From NCBI RefSeq assembly GCF_018687715.1, contig NC_056753.1:28583445-28647444 (forward strand): 64,000 nt of DNA, written 5' to 3'. Both the position numbers and the translations under genes were made by a program. Source of the DNA: Carya illinoinensis. Lineage: Eukaryota > Streptophyta > Magnoliopsida > Fagales > Juglandaceae. Below, one piece after another: positions 44,019 to 54,509 of this stretch; the first letter of the stretch is position 1; the number at the start of each line of letters is the position of its first letter. Under the pieces are notes generated by a model. That model had not been told where the DNA came from and ran no database searches. It saw only the letters and a list, made by a program, of their open reading frames with translations.

Positions 44019-47000
44019 ATGATTGTGTTGAGCTGGAACTGCCGAGGGCTTGAGAACACTCAGACAGTTCAAGACCTGTACCTGATGGTAAAGGATAAGT
44101 GCCCGAAAGTAATATTTTTGATGGAAACCTACTTAGATGTAAATAGGCTGGATAATATTAGAAGAAAGATAAGGTTTGAAGGTTGTTTTGGTGTGAATCC
44201 TATAGGGAGAAGTGGAGGTTTAGTTATTTTGTGGAAGTCCTCTACTGATTTTGAGTTAATAAACTATTCACAAAGAGACATTAGTGGGTGGTTATATGAT
44301 GAAGAAATCATAGGTAAATGGAAGTTGACAGGCTTTTATGGATACTCAGAGGTTACAGAAACACCTTTCATGGGAGCTACTGAAAACCATTAATGATGGA
44401 ACAGAACCTTGGTGCATAATTGGTGACTTTAATGAAATCCTCTTCCAACATGAGAAAAGCGGAGGTAGAGCAAGACCAGAAAACCAAATGATTTCTTTTA
44501 GAAATGCTGTGGATCAAAATAATCTGACTGATTTGGGTCACAAGGGGGTAGCTTATACTTGGAGCAATAACCAGAAAGAAGGAAACTTCACCAAAGTGAG
44601 ACTTGACAAATGTTTTGCAAATCAGAGATGGAGACAGACCTATCAAAAAGTTTCAGTAGAGAACCTGGTGGCTAGGAGTTCAGACCACAATCCAATTCTT
44701 CTCTGTACCAGTAAATATGCTGCAGTTACTCCAGTAAAACAAAGATTATTTAGATATGAAGCATGGTGGAGTAAGGAGGAAGAATGTAAAGAAGTCATAA
44801 CAAACAATTGGTTACAGGACACCACAGAAAGAAACTCAGTCCAGCAAGTATTGACCCATTGTAGAAATTCATTGCAACAATGGAGCAAAAACTTTCATAG
44901 ACAGAAGGGTCTTTTACTAAAACAGAAATCAGCTCTATTAAAAAACCTCCAAGATGGCAACAGTGGAGATAACAGTAACAATATTCGAGCTCTACAAAAA
45001 GAAGTGGGAATCCTTATGGAAGAAGAAGACATAAAGTGGAGACAAAGAGCAAAAAGGAACTTGTATACTCAAGGGGACAGAAATACTCACTATTTTCATG
45101 CATGTGCAACACAAAGATAGCAAAGAAATAAGATCTCAATGATCAAAGATAGCCAGTTAGTTTTAAGAGAAGATCAACAAGATATCAAAGATGCTTTTCA
45201 CTCTTATTTTCAAGAAATGTATACTTCCAAACTGCCCACTGAAGATGCTATACAAAAAGGGGTGCAAAATGTGCAACAAAAAGTTTCCTCTGAAATGAAT
45301 ACCAGATTGGTGCACCCATTCACTCGAGAGGAGATTGAAGGAGTCCTTCATGACATGGCACCCCTCAAATCACCAGGACCTGATGGTTTTGGTGCTGCAT
45401 TTTATAAAGATCACTGGGATATAGTGGGGAACAAAGTAGTGGAAGAAGCCTTGAGGATACTAAATGGAGGTGTGATGGACAGAACCACTAACTTTACTTT
45501 CTTATTACTTATTCCAAAGGTGAAGAGTCCTGAAAAGGTTAGTGAGTTTCGGCCAATAAGTCTTTGTAATGTTTTTTACAAACTTATTGCCAAAACTATT
45601 GCCAATAGAATGAAACATGTGTTGAATGAAATTATATCCCAAAACCAAAGTGCTTTTATAGCTGGGAGGTTAATTTCAGATAATGTAATTATAGCATATG
45701 AAGCTCTTCATACCATGAAAACTAGACAAAGGGATAAGTTTGGAAGTATGGCAATTAAAGTAGATATGTCCAAAGCCTATGATAGAGTGGAGTGGGGCTT
45801 TCTAAGGGCTGTAATGCTGAAAATGGGATTCTGTGAAAAATGGACCAGCCTTGTGATGAATTGTGTGCTTTCTGTCCAGTACTCAGTGCTCATAAATGGT
45901 CAACCGGGATATCTCATAACTCCTACTAGAGGAATTAGGCAAGGAGACCCTTTATCTCCTTACCTATTCTTGTTATGTGCTGAAAGTCTAGGTACAATGA
46001 TAAAGAATGCTGAGAAAACAATTGCTATGAAGGGCATTAAAGTGGCAAAGGGTGGTACTCCAATCAGCCATCTCATGTATGCTGACGATTGTATATTTTT
46101 TTTGTAAGTCAACATTAGAAGAATGGAGGAAACTAGAGACCATCTTAGCCTGGTATGAATCTGCAACAGGTCAGCAACTGAACAAACAGAAAATTGTGAT
46201 TTATTTTAGCTCAAACACTCCTTAGATGATGAGAAACAGTCTGATCAGGAAGATAGGAGGCAAGTCCAGTGCAGATTTTGAAAAATACTTGGGTCTACCT
46301 AGTGTTGTAGGTAGATCAAAACAAAAATCCTTTCAAGTTGTTAAAGAGAGGATGTGGTCAAAAATCAACAATTGGAAGAATAGTTTTCTGACCCAGGCAG
46401 GGAAGGAAGTATTGATAAAATCAATGTTGCAAGCTATTCCTAGCTATGCAATAAGTGTTTTTAAGATTCCCAAAAAATTATGCAAAGAGATATCTGTTAT
46501 GACAGCCAACTTTTGGTGGAGCCACTTGAAAAATGATAGTAAAATCCATTGAAAAAAATGGAGTGACATGAGCAGCTCAAAAAATAAAGGGGGATTGGGG
46601 TTCAGAAATATTGAAAACTTCAATAGAGCAATGCTAGCCAAACAATTATGGAGAATGATCACTAACACTAATTCTTTAGCAGCCAAAGTGATGAAAGAAA
46701 AGTATTTCAGAAAGACTTCTATTTTGAAAGCAAATCTTGGGTATGGACCATCATACATATGGAGAAGTTTCTGGGGTGTCAGAGATCTAATTAGAGCAGG
46801 CATTAGACACAAAGTGGGCAACGGAAAAAAAATAAAGATATGGGAAGACAAATGGTTGCCTACCCCATCATCATTCAAAGTTCAATCTCCTGTATCAAAC
46901 CTTGGAAAGGAAGCAACAGTAGATGCATTAATTGAAGTGGACAGCGGAAATTGGAACCAACAAATGGTGGAAGAAAATTTTAAAGAAGAGGAAGTCAAGG

Positions 47001-48154
47001 TGATATTAGCTATCCCTACAAGTAGAATGGGACTTGAAGATAAGATCTATTGGGGTCCCAACAAATCTGGACACTTTTCAGTGAAAAGTGCTTATTACTT
47101 GGCTCAAGAGTTGGAGAGGCAACAAAAGGGAGAACAATCTGTTTATGCAGAAAAAAATCAGATATGGGGCCAGATGTGGAAGCTTAACATCCCGAATCAT
47201 CTCAAGGTTTTCTTATAAAGAGCACTCACAAACTGCTTGCCAACTAAAGAAAACTTGGAAAAAAGAAAAATCAAAATAGAAAGTCTATGTCCTATATGTT
47301 TGCTAAACAAGGAAACCAGTGGGCATGCCTTATGGAGCTGTAATGCAAGCTCAGATGTATGGGCTGAGAAAGATAGCAAAGTGCAGAAGCTAATTTGCAG
47401 AGAAGAAACCTTTATGGAGACTTGGCAATATCTGATAAACAAGGTGCAAAAACAGGAACTAGAATATATGGCTTTTACCTTTAAACAAATATGGCAGAGA
47501 AGAAACAAATGGGTGTTTGAGAAAGTATTTAAAAGTCCTACAGAAGTGTGGACAACAGCAAGGATAGAATGGAATAATTTCATTGAGGCCAAGGATGATA
47601 TGGGAACCGGATCTCTACTTATTCATCAACCTATTAGAAGAGATGTCAAGTGGCAACCTCCTGATGAAACCAGATACAAAGTCAATTGGGACGCTGGTTT
47701 CAAAACCTCTACCTCAAAAATGGGAGCAGGTATAATCATAAGGAATTTTGAGGGAGAAGTCATAGCAGCCTTAAGCATGCCTCGTGCTCCAGTGAGTGAT
47801 CCAAGTGTAGCAGAAGCTAATGCCCTATGGAGAGCTGTTGTTTTATGTGAGGAAATTGGAATAACCAATGCAGTGTTTGAAGGTGATGCAAGGAACATTA
47901 TCAGTGAAGTGCAACAAACTGACCAGAGCTTTGCTTGGTATGGCCAAATTATTGTATATATTAAGTTAATATACAATACTAGGTAGAGATGGACAATACA
48001 ATATGCTCCAAGAGAATGTAACTTAGCTGCACATAAACTGGCTCAATTTGTTCTTCAATGTGATAATGAGTTAGTTTGGTTAGAGGACATTCCAGAGTGG
48101 ATGAATGAATGTATCCAACTGGAGAAAAATGTAATTCTGAGAATGAATATATGA
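44019..48154 (+). pseudogene. LINE 1 ORF2: endonuclease, reverse transcriptase and RNase H, disrupted
   Basis: The apurinic-type endonuclease begins at 44019 (MIVLSWNCRGL, FLMETYL, IIGDFNEIL, SSDHNPILL). Reverse transcriptase motifs include KSPGPDGFGAAFY (45367), FRPISLCNVFYKLIAK, IKVDMSKAYDRVEW, GIRQGDPLSPYLF and the catalytic YADD at 46078-46089. A zinc-binding C-terminal region (CPICLLNKETSGHALWSC, 47288-47341) and RNase H (VNWDAGF, AEANALWRAVVL, FEGDARNI) follow. The endonuclease nicks target DNA and the reverse transcriptase copies element RNA there. Frameshifts lie near 44380 and in a T8 run at 46096-46103. Stops are at 45118, 46223, 46550, 47216 and 47984. The normal end is at 48154. 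Confidence 0.92.
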
Positions 48155-48168
48155 GAATGAGATCGTTT

Positions 48169-48171
<3 letters not shown>

Positions 48172-48213
<42 letters not shown>

Positions 48214-48256
48214 GGTCAATGGCTAGGCTTAGGATGAGTTGTTGGCTTAGACATCC
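48172..48256. repeat. Poly(A) tail of LINE 1 and the junction between the two LINEs
   Basis: A39 at 48172-48210, the right target copy AGTGGTCAATGGC at 48211-48223, then only 33 bp before the T18 run (48257-48274) that is the poly(A) tail of the minus-strand LINE 2. The two LINEs therefore meet tail to tail. Confidence 0.9.
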
Positions 48257-48298
48257 TTTTTTTTTTTTTTTTTTAATTGAAAGGAAAACATATTGCAT

Positions 48299-49990
48299 TC
48301 ATTGAGAATCTATACAACACTTATCAAAAGAAATAATTGAAAGAATCCGTGGAGGACAATCCTCCATCCACACATGCTCAGAATCTAAGGATAGAGCCAA
48401 CTTTGCAACGGCATGAGCAGCTTTGTTACCAAGTCTGCTGAAATAAGAAAGAAACCAACAGGAATGTGCACACATCCTTGACTTTATATCATCTGTGAGT
48501 TGTCCCAACCAAGAATGAGATGTTACTCTACCATTAACTGTATCAACAATAGTCTTCGCATCCCCCTCAAATTCAATCTTAGTTAGTCCCAACTCACCAG
48601 CTAGAACAACAGCCCTTAGCAAAGCATAGCCTTCAGCTGGTACTGCTGATAACACAAACTTTCTTGGTGCAGCAAGAGTAGCCACAAGATCCCCACTGCC
48701 ATCCCGTATAACAATTCCTATTCCCATTTGTGATCTCTGTTTGTCAAAAGCAGCATCTACATTAACCTTGACATACTCATTTATAGGCTGCTTCCATCTT
48801 TGCAGTTGAGCTGTACTAGATGGTCTGGTGTCCGGTTGATTTGCATCTCTATCCCCATGTTGCAGTTGTTGAAATAATTTTACCTCAGCCACTGACCATT
48901 GCCACAACATAGTAGGGTCTTTAAATTTGTTATGAAAAATAAACTCGTTTCGTCTTCTCCACAAACCATACATCACTGTTGCCACCTGAGCCAATTGAGC
49001 ATCCACCAATTTTGTCTGCAGAACTGTCCATAAAGAAAAGAAATCTGGAAAAGTAGAAGACAATTTTTGAACAAAGCTATCCGAGACCCCCCACACATTA
49101 TCTGCAGCTGGACATTCCCAAAGGGCATGTACTACAGTTTCCACCTCTTGCAGGCATATTGGACAAAGAGAGTTGTCTGTGACAGTCCGTTGGAATAGCT
49201 TATCTTTTGTTGGCAAAATATCAGTTAGTGCTTTCCAGATCAAATGTTTTACCTTTCCAGAAGTTTCCATTCCCCACACTTTCCTCCACATAGCATCATG
49301 TTGTCCATCTCGAAAAGATTGTCCCTTCAGAGCAATTTTATGCTTCAAATCATTAAAGTATGCACTTTTAACAGTAAATATGCCATTTTCAGTTAAACCC
49401 CATATGATTGTATCATCGGCTCCACTGTAACTTATAGGGATACAGTAAATTTTAAGAGCTTCCTCCTGACTAAAAATAGCTTGAACCAAATCTGTTTTCC
49501 ATGCCTTCATCTCAGCGTCAATTAAAACATCTATAGTAGCATGAGGTTCCAAAAGCTGGATGGGAGACTGAATCTGAAAAGTACTAGTAATAGGAACCCG
49601 TTTATCCTCCCAAATACAAATACTCTTCCCATTCCCTACTCTCCAAAACATACCTGCCTTTACCAAATCCATCATTGATCTTAAACTTCTCCATATTTGA
49701 GAAGGACAGTAGCCAATCTTTGCCTCAACCATAGTGCCCCTAGAGAAGTATTTCTCTTTAAAAATCCTTGCAACCAGAGAGTTAGGTTCTTTAAGTAGCC
49801 TCCAACCTTGCTTAGCTATAAGTGCCCTGTTAAAACAATTAAGGTCTCGAAAGCCCAAAACTCCCATGTTCTTAGAATAGCCAAGACTACTCCAAGCCTT
49901 CCAATGCATACTCTCTAGTGTGAGACCACCAGAAATTTGCAATAAGAGCCTCAATCTCATGAAGTAACTTCTTTGGCAACCTGAACACAC
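48299..49990 (-). pseudogene. LINE 2 ORF2: C-terminal zinc-binding region and RNase H
   Basis: A long open stretch of 563 residues. It opens with GVLGFRDLNCFNRALIAKQ and SLVARIFKEKYF, then the zf-RVT region (CPICLQEVETVVHALWEC), then RNase H: NVDAAFDKQRSQMG, RDGSGDLVATL, AEGYALLRAVVLAGELG, FEGDAKTIVDTVNG and AAHAVAKLALS. It ends about 25 bases before the poly(A) tail. The RNase H Asp/Glu/Asp positions are kept. The listed start Met is internal to ORF2. Confidence 0.9.
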
Positions 49991-50012
49991 TCATGGTATA
50001 AGTAGATATTGC

Positions 50013-51300
50013 CTACAACACACTCTTTATTAAGATCTCTTTTCCTGCAAAAGACAAGAGCCTTGTTTTCCAACTTGAAATCCTTTTCCAAATCCGCTCC
50101 TTAAGGCCCCTGAAGGTATTGTATTTGGATTTACCTACAACAGTAGGTAATCCTAAATACCTATTGTAATTTCTGCATGTTACCCCTCCAGCCACCTGCG
50201 TGATACTATGCTTTGTTTCATCCTTTGTGTTGGAACTAACAAGAATAGAGGATTTATGACGGTTTAAAGTTTGACCTGAAGCCTCTTCATATTGTTTAAG
50301 AATAGATAGAACAGTAAATCATTCCTCCAATTTTGATCTACAGAGAATCACACAGTCATCAGCAAAGAGTAAGTGGTTGACCCGTGTACCACCTCTTGCA
50401 ACTGACACTCCTTTAATAATCCCCCTCTGTTCAGCTTGATTCATCAGCATACTAAAACCTTAAGCACATATGAGGAAAAGGTAAGGGGACAAAGGATCCC
50501 CTTGCCTCAACCCTCGAGTAGGAACTATAACCTCACCAGGAGCCCCATTTAGCAGTACTGAGTAGCTCACTGTTTTTACACAAGTCATGACCAGCTTTAT
50601 CCAACCCTCATTAAACCCCAATTTGTCAAGCATAGCTTCCAAAAAATTCCATTCAACACGATCATAAGCTTTGGACATATCTATTTTAATGGCCATACTT
50701 CCCTCCCTACCTTTGTGTCTTGATTGCATAGAGTGAAGAAGCTTATATGCAACCATGACGTTATCCGTGATTAATCTCCCAGGAATGAAGGCACTTTGGT
50801 TTCATGAAATGATTTTGGATAATACATGCTTTAATCGATTAGCCAAGACCTTTGAAATAAGCTTATACCATACATTACAGAGGCTAATAGGTCGAAAATC
50901 ATGCATGAATTTGGGAGAATCAAGCTTGGGAATAAGAGCAATAAGAGTATGATTCAAACCTGGAGGCATCTCCCCACTGCTTGGAAACTGAAGCACTGCT
51001 TGAGTCACATCAGACCCTACAATCCCCCAATGATCTTGATAAAAACCTGCATTGTATCCATCTACGCCTAGAGATTTGAAAGGAGACATGTGCTTTAAAG
51101 CAACTTTAACTTCCTCTCGTGTAAAAGCCTTGTCAAGTTGTACATGCATATCCTCAGAAACTTTCTGTTGAACTCGCATAATACATTGCTGAATTGCACA
51201 ACATGAAGGCTGAGAGGACTTGAAAACTTGAGAAAAATAGTCTCTGAAGCCAGCTGCAATATCTTCAGAGGTATGCAAAACCTATCCAGCGCCATCCATG
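50013..51300 (-). pseudogene. LINE 2 ORF2: reverse transcriptase part
   Basis: 51278-50802 holds the N-terminal RT motifs (SPFKSLGVDGYNAGFY, FRPISLCNVWYKLISK, LANRLKHVLSKII). 50756-50460 holds AIKIDMSKAYDRVEWNFLEA and GLRQGDPLSPYLF. The catalytic FADD box lies in a gap zone at 50366-50355, followed by 50195-50013 (NRYLGLPTVVGKSKYN). Stops at about 50799, 50460 and 50310 divide it. Confidence 0.87.
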
Positions 51301-51560
51301 ATCTTAGTAATCAAGTTCTTTTTCCTTCGTTGTTTAACACATGCATGGTAGAATTTAGTATTTCTGTCTCCTTCTGCTAGCTAGTGTTTTTTAGCTCTTT
51401 GTTTCCAAGTTTTATCCTTTTGTTCCAATAGGAAACCCAAATCACTTTGCAATCTCTTCAACTCCCCCATATTTGCAGCACATTCATTAGACTGAAGCTG
51501 TTTGATAAGCTTTGTCTTCTCCCTTATAGCCTGCCTTCTTTCTGAGAATAAATTCCTACT

Positions 51561-52457
51561 TCATGATTGTAACCTTTTTTGACAACCTTCGAGTTTCCCT
51601 TGTAAACCCCCTTGTGCTGTTGAAACACTACCCTGTCTCGCCCATACTTCCTTTATAACATCACTGCAGCCTTCCTCCTTTGACCAACTTACTTCATATT
51701 TGAACTGGCACCCCCTCCATATTCTAGTACTTCCTGCCTTCATGAAATCCAACAGTATCGGCTTATGGTCAGAAGCAATTGTAGACAAAATAATGACTTT
51801 GAAACTAGGAAAGCAGTCCATCCATTTACTATGTACCAATGCTCTAACTAATCTCTCCTTAGTAAAAGTCTCATCCTTATGCATATTGCACCATGTAAAT
51901 TTTGCACCCTGCCATCCCAAATCAAATAGATGGCCTTCATCTAATACACTATGAAAAAGAGCCATTTGAGAGCCAGCTCTCACCCGACCCCCAACCTTCT
52001 CATCAAGGTAAAGAATTTCATTAAAGTCACTTATAACGCTCCATCCCATATGTTGGGGTCTAAAAGATTTAAGAAGCTTCCACACCTCCTTCCTCTTGGC
52101 TGTCTCTGGATGCCCATAGAAATAGGTAAGCAGCCATTTGGTGTCATCATCCTCAATTTTAATATGCATATTGATATGCCTATTGGAGTAGTTAACTAAC
52201 TCCAAAAAGACTTCTTGTTTCCACATAACCAACAAACCTCCACTCTTACCAATAGCCGCCACTTCCACATAATTCTCAAACTGAACCTTCCTAACTACCT
52301 TTGATGCCTGAAAACTTGTAAGCCTAGTTTCCATTAAAAACATCACTTCGGGACCTTGTGCCTTTATAAGAGAGTAAAGGCTTTGAATTGTACGGGGGTT
52401 CCTAAGCCCCCGACAGTTCCAACTCAAGATTTTTATGGTGCCTGGCAGGGCTGGCAA
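51561..52457 (-). pseudogene. LINE 2 ORF2: endonuclease part
   Basis: An open frame of 298 residues begins at the ORF2 start (IKILSWNCRGLRNPRTIQ, VMFLMETRL). It includes SGGLLVMWKQEVFLELVNYS, VISDFNEILYLDEKVGG (Ser where the motif usually has Gly-Asp), FTWCN and SDHKPILLDF. These are the Asn, Glu, Asp and His catalytic positions of the L1 endonuclease. The frame ends near 51561 and decays through 51300 with stops. Confidence 0.87.
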
Positions 52458-53744
52458 CCAGCCTTCACCGATAAATTATCAAATGGTTGATCAATAGCTT
52501 CATCAATTAAACAAAGTTTCTTACCTCGTTTTAAGCCTGCCGTACTTGCACCAATGTCCTCTGTAGAGCCCTTCCGACGTTTAGTTCCCACTCTAGAGTC
52601 GAATGGCACTGCTCTTCCACTAGATGCTCTTGCAAGTGTCTTCCATTTGTTGTCCCCGTTGCTAGTAATCTGTGGAGACACTTGCTCATGAACAGCACCA
52701 TGCTCTCCACTTAATTGTTGTGAAGAAACGGGTTCAAGATGAGGCTAAGAACCCCTAGCATTCGTGATAGGTTGATCCACTACTTGTGGCCCATTTTCCT
52801 AGAGATGGATTGCAGTGATTACCCGCAAAACCACCTGATTTGGCAATTTAAAGTCAGCCTGAAACCCCTCCTTTGAAACTGTATCCTTCAAACGCGGAAC
52901 AGTTATGCCCAACTTCTTAACCCTTCTTCTCCACTGCACTGCTCCATCACACTCATTGGTGCAGCATCATCGATTTTTACTCCCTTACCACCATGCCTAT
53001 GATTACTGTCTTTACCCCCTGTATTCCCAACGTGCCCTTGCCCTGAATCCCCGAGAGAACTTTCTGCCGCCGTACTGTCCCCGAACCAGGTGTCTCAAAG
53101 TGAGACGGCCTTGTGGTAGCGTCCTTCAACGTAATTTCTCCCCTACCACCAAACAAGTCTTTTGTAGCCCATCCTGAATTGCGATGTTGAAAAGACTCCT
53201 TAGCACGAAGCCAGACACCAAATTGTGGATCTGCATTCAGAGTTCGTTTTCCCGCCATACATCCTTGTTCGCCATGTAGAATCCAGCCACATGCAAAGCA
53301 AATCTTTGGAAGCTTTTCATACTTAAAATGCACCCACTGTTTTTTCTCAATACCCATAATAATTCGACCACGTGCAATAGCCTACTGTACTAGAAATTCA
53401 ACCTTCACCCGAATGAATTTGCCCTAGCCAATCCCATCCTCCGCCACGTCAATCTCATGCACTGTTCCAACTGACTCTCCTATTTGCTGGCCCCATTCTT
53501 TCGTCATAAAACTGAGAGGAAGATTGTGGATTTGCATCCAAAACTGTGTAGTCACGAACTTCATTTTGGCTAGTTGGGATGCTCCATTGTAGGGTTGAGC
53601 CAGAAACAGAGAGTTATCAAAAAGCCATGGAGTGCCGTCCAATATCCGCAGACGGTCTGCATGGGTTGCGAAAGTGATAACGAAGACATTTCTATCAACC
53701 TCCTGAAATATAGCCTTCTTACTTATCCTCCATATCTTTGATTA
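52433..53744 (-). pseudogene. LINE 2 ORF1 remnants
   Basis: Pieces of one ORF1: 53642-53424 (GTPWLFDNSLFLAQPYNG, FWMQIHNLPLSFM, VGTVHEIDV), 53357-52977 with the zinc knuckle (CFACGWILHGEQGC), and 52681-52433, the Ser/Lys-rich C-terminus that overlaps the ORF2 start by 25 bases. Stops at about 53420 and 53375, and further stops or a frameshift between 52976 and 52682, separate them. Confidence 0.8.
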
Positions 53745-53806
53745 AAAAAAAGAAAATCTACTCATAGGTTAATTTTCCTTTTCCTTTCTTTTGTGTACCG
53801 ATGAAG

Positions 53807-53808
<2 letters not shown>

Positions 53809-53889
<81 letters not shown>
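53809..53889. repeat. (TC)n(TA)n compound microsatellite
   Basis: About 60 bp of TC followed by about 20 bp of TA, just outside LINE 2. Confidence 0.97.
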
Positions 53890-54509
53890 GAAATGTATAA
53901 GTCACTTGTTCCTTTTTTATTTATTTTATTTATTTTTATGTGATACGACTATAACTTATTATTATTATTATTTTTATTGTGGTTGTATTTCTTAGCTCAA
54001 TTGGTCGGTGTAGTTAGAAATAGTGAATGATGTGGCGCTCTTGACCCCACGTGTGACTTGAGTCACGACACCAAAGTGTTGACCGCACAGATCACACAAC
54101 GTGAAAGCAAGTGTATGCCAATAATTCCTCGTAGATAATAACTACCAGCTTACAACCAGAGCAAGTAATTCCTTGACGTCTGGAAGCTGCTACATGCAAA
54201 TTTGTAAATGATAATAAATATATTATGAATAATAATAAAATATTTTAAAAATAACTAAAAATAGTTGTATTCTTTAACCTACCTTAAAATACTTATGTCT
54301 CAAACATGGATGCCCATAAGGCCGGACCGTATCAATTGATCATCTAAGCCCTAATCGGCCCATCCAACTGATGAATCATGATGATGAAATTCTTCCAAAC
54401 ACCGTAGTGTTGTAGACCGGGTACGTATAAATGAGTGCCACATATCGTACCTAATTTAAAAAGCAATGGACCAAATGGTATAGTTTCTTAGTCAGATTGA
54501 GTTGTCTTG

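Larger units (their letters stand above)
42571..48210 (+). mobile_element. Full-length L1-type LINE 1
   Basis: A 5.64-kb non-LTR element with a 5' leader of about 155 bp, ORF1, ORF2 (endonuclease, reverse transcriptase, zinc-binding region, RNase H), a very short 3' end and a pure A39 tail (48172-48210). Target duplications are AAGTGGTCAATGGC (42557-42570) and AGTGGTCAATGGC (48211-48223). Five in-frame stops and two frameshifts break ORF2 and one frameshift ends ORF1 early. The perfect duplication and clean tail suggest a recent insertion, so the copy may have been mobilised in trans. Confidence 0.93.
48257..53744 (-). mobile_element. 5'-truncated L1-type LINE 2 (minus strand)
   Basis: Read leftwards from about 53744: incomplete ORF1, ORF2, poly(A). 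It is homologous to LINE 1 throughout. Homology starts inside the DUF4283-like region (KIWRISKK, minus strand at about 53741), so the 5' end and ORF1 start are missing, typical of truncated reverse transcription. I could not find a target duplication: the left flank GACATCC has no counterpart right of 53744. Confidence 0.88.

Noticed and set aside
42557..48223. tRNA-derived SINE around the AAGTGGTCAATGGCTAGG site
   Set aside because: No A/B box pair of a polymerase III promoter is recognisable; the sequence is the target site of the LINE.
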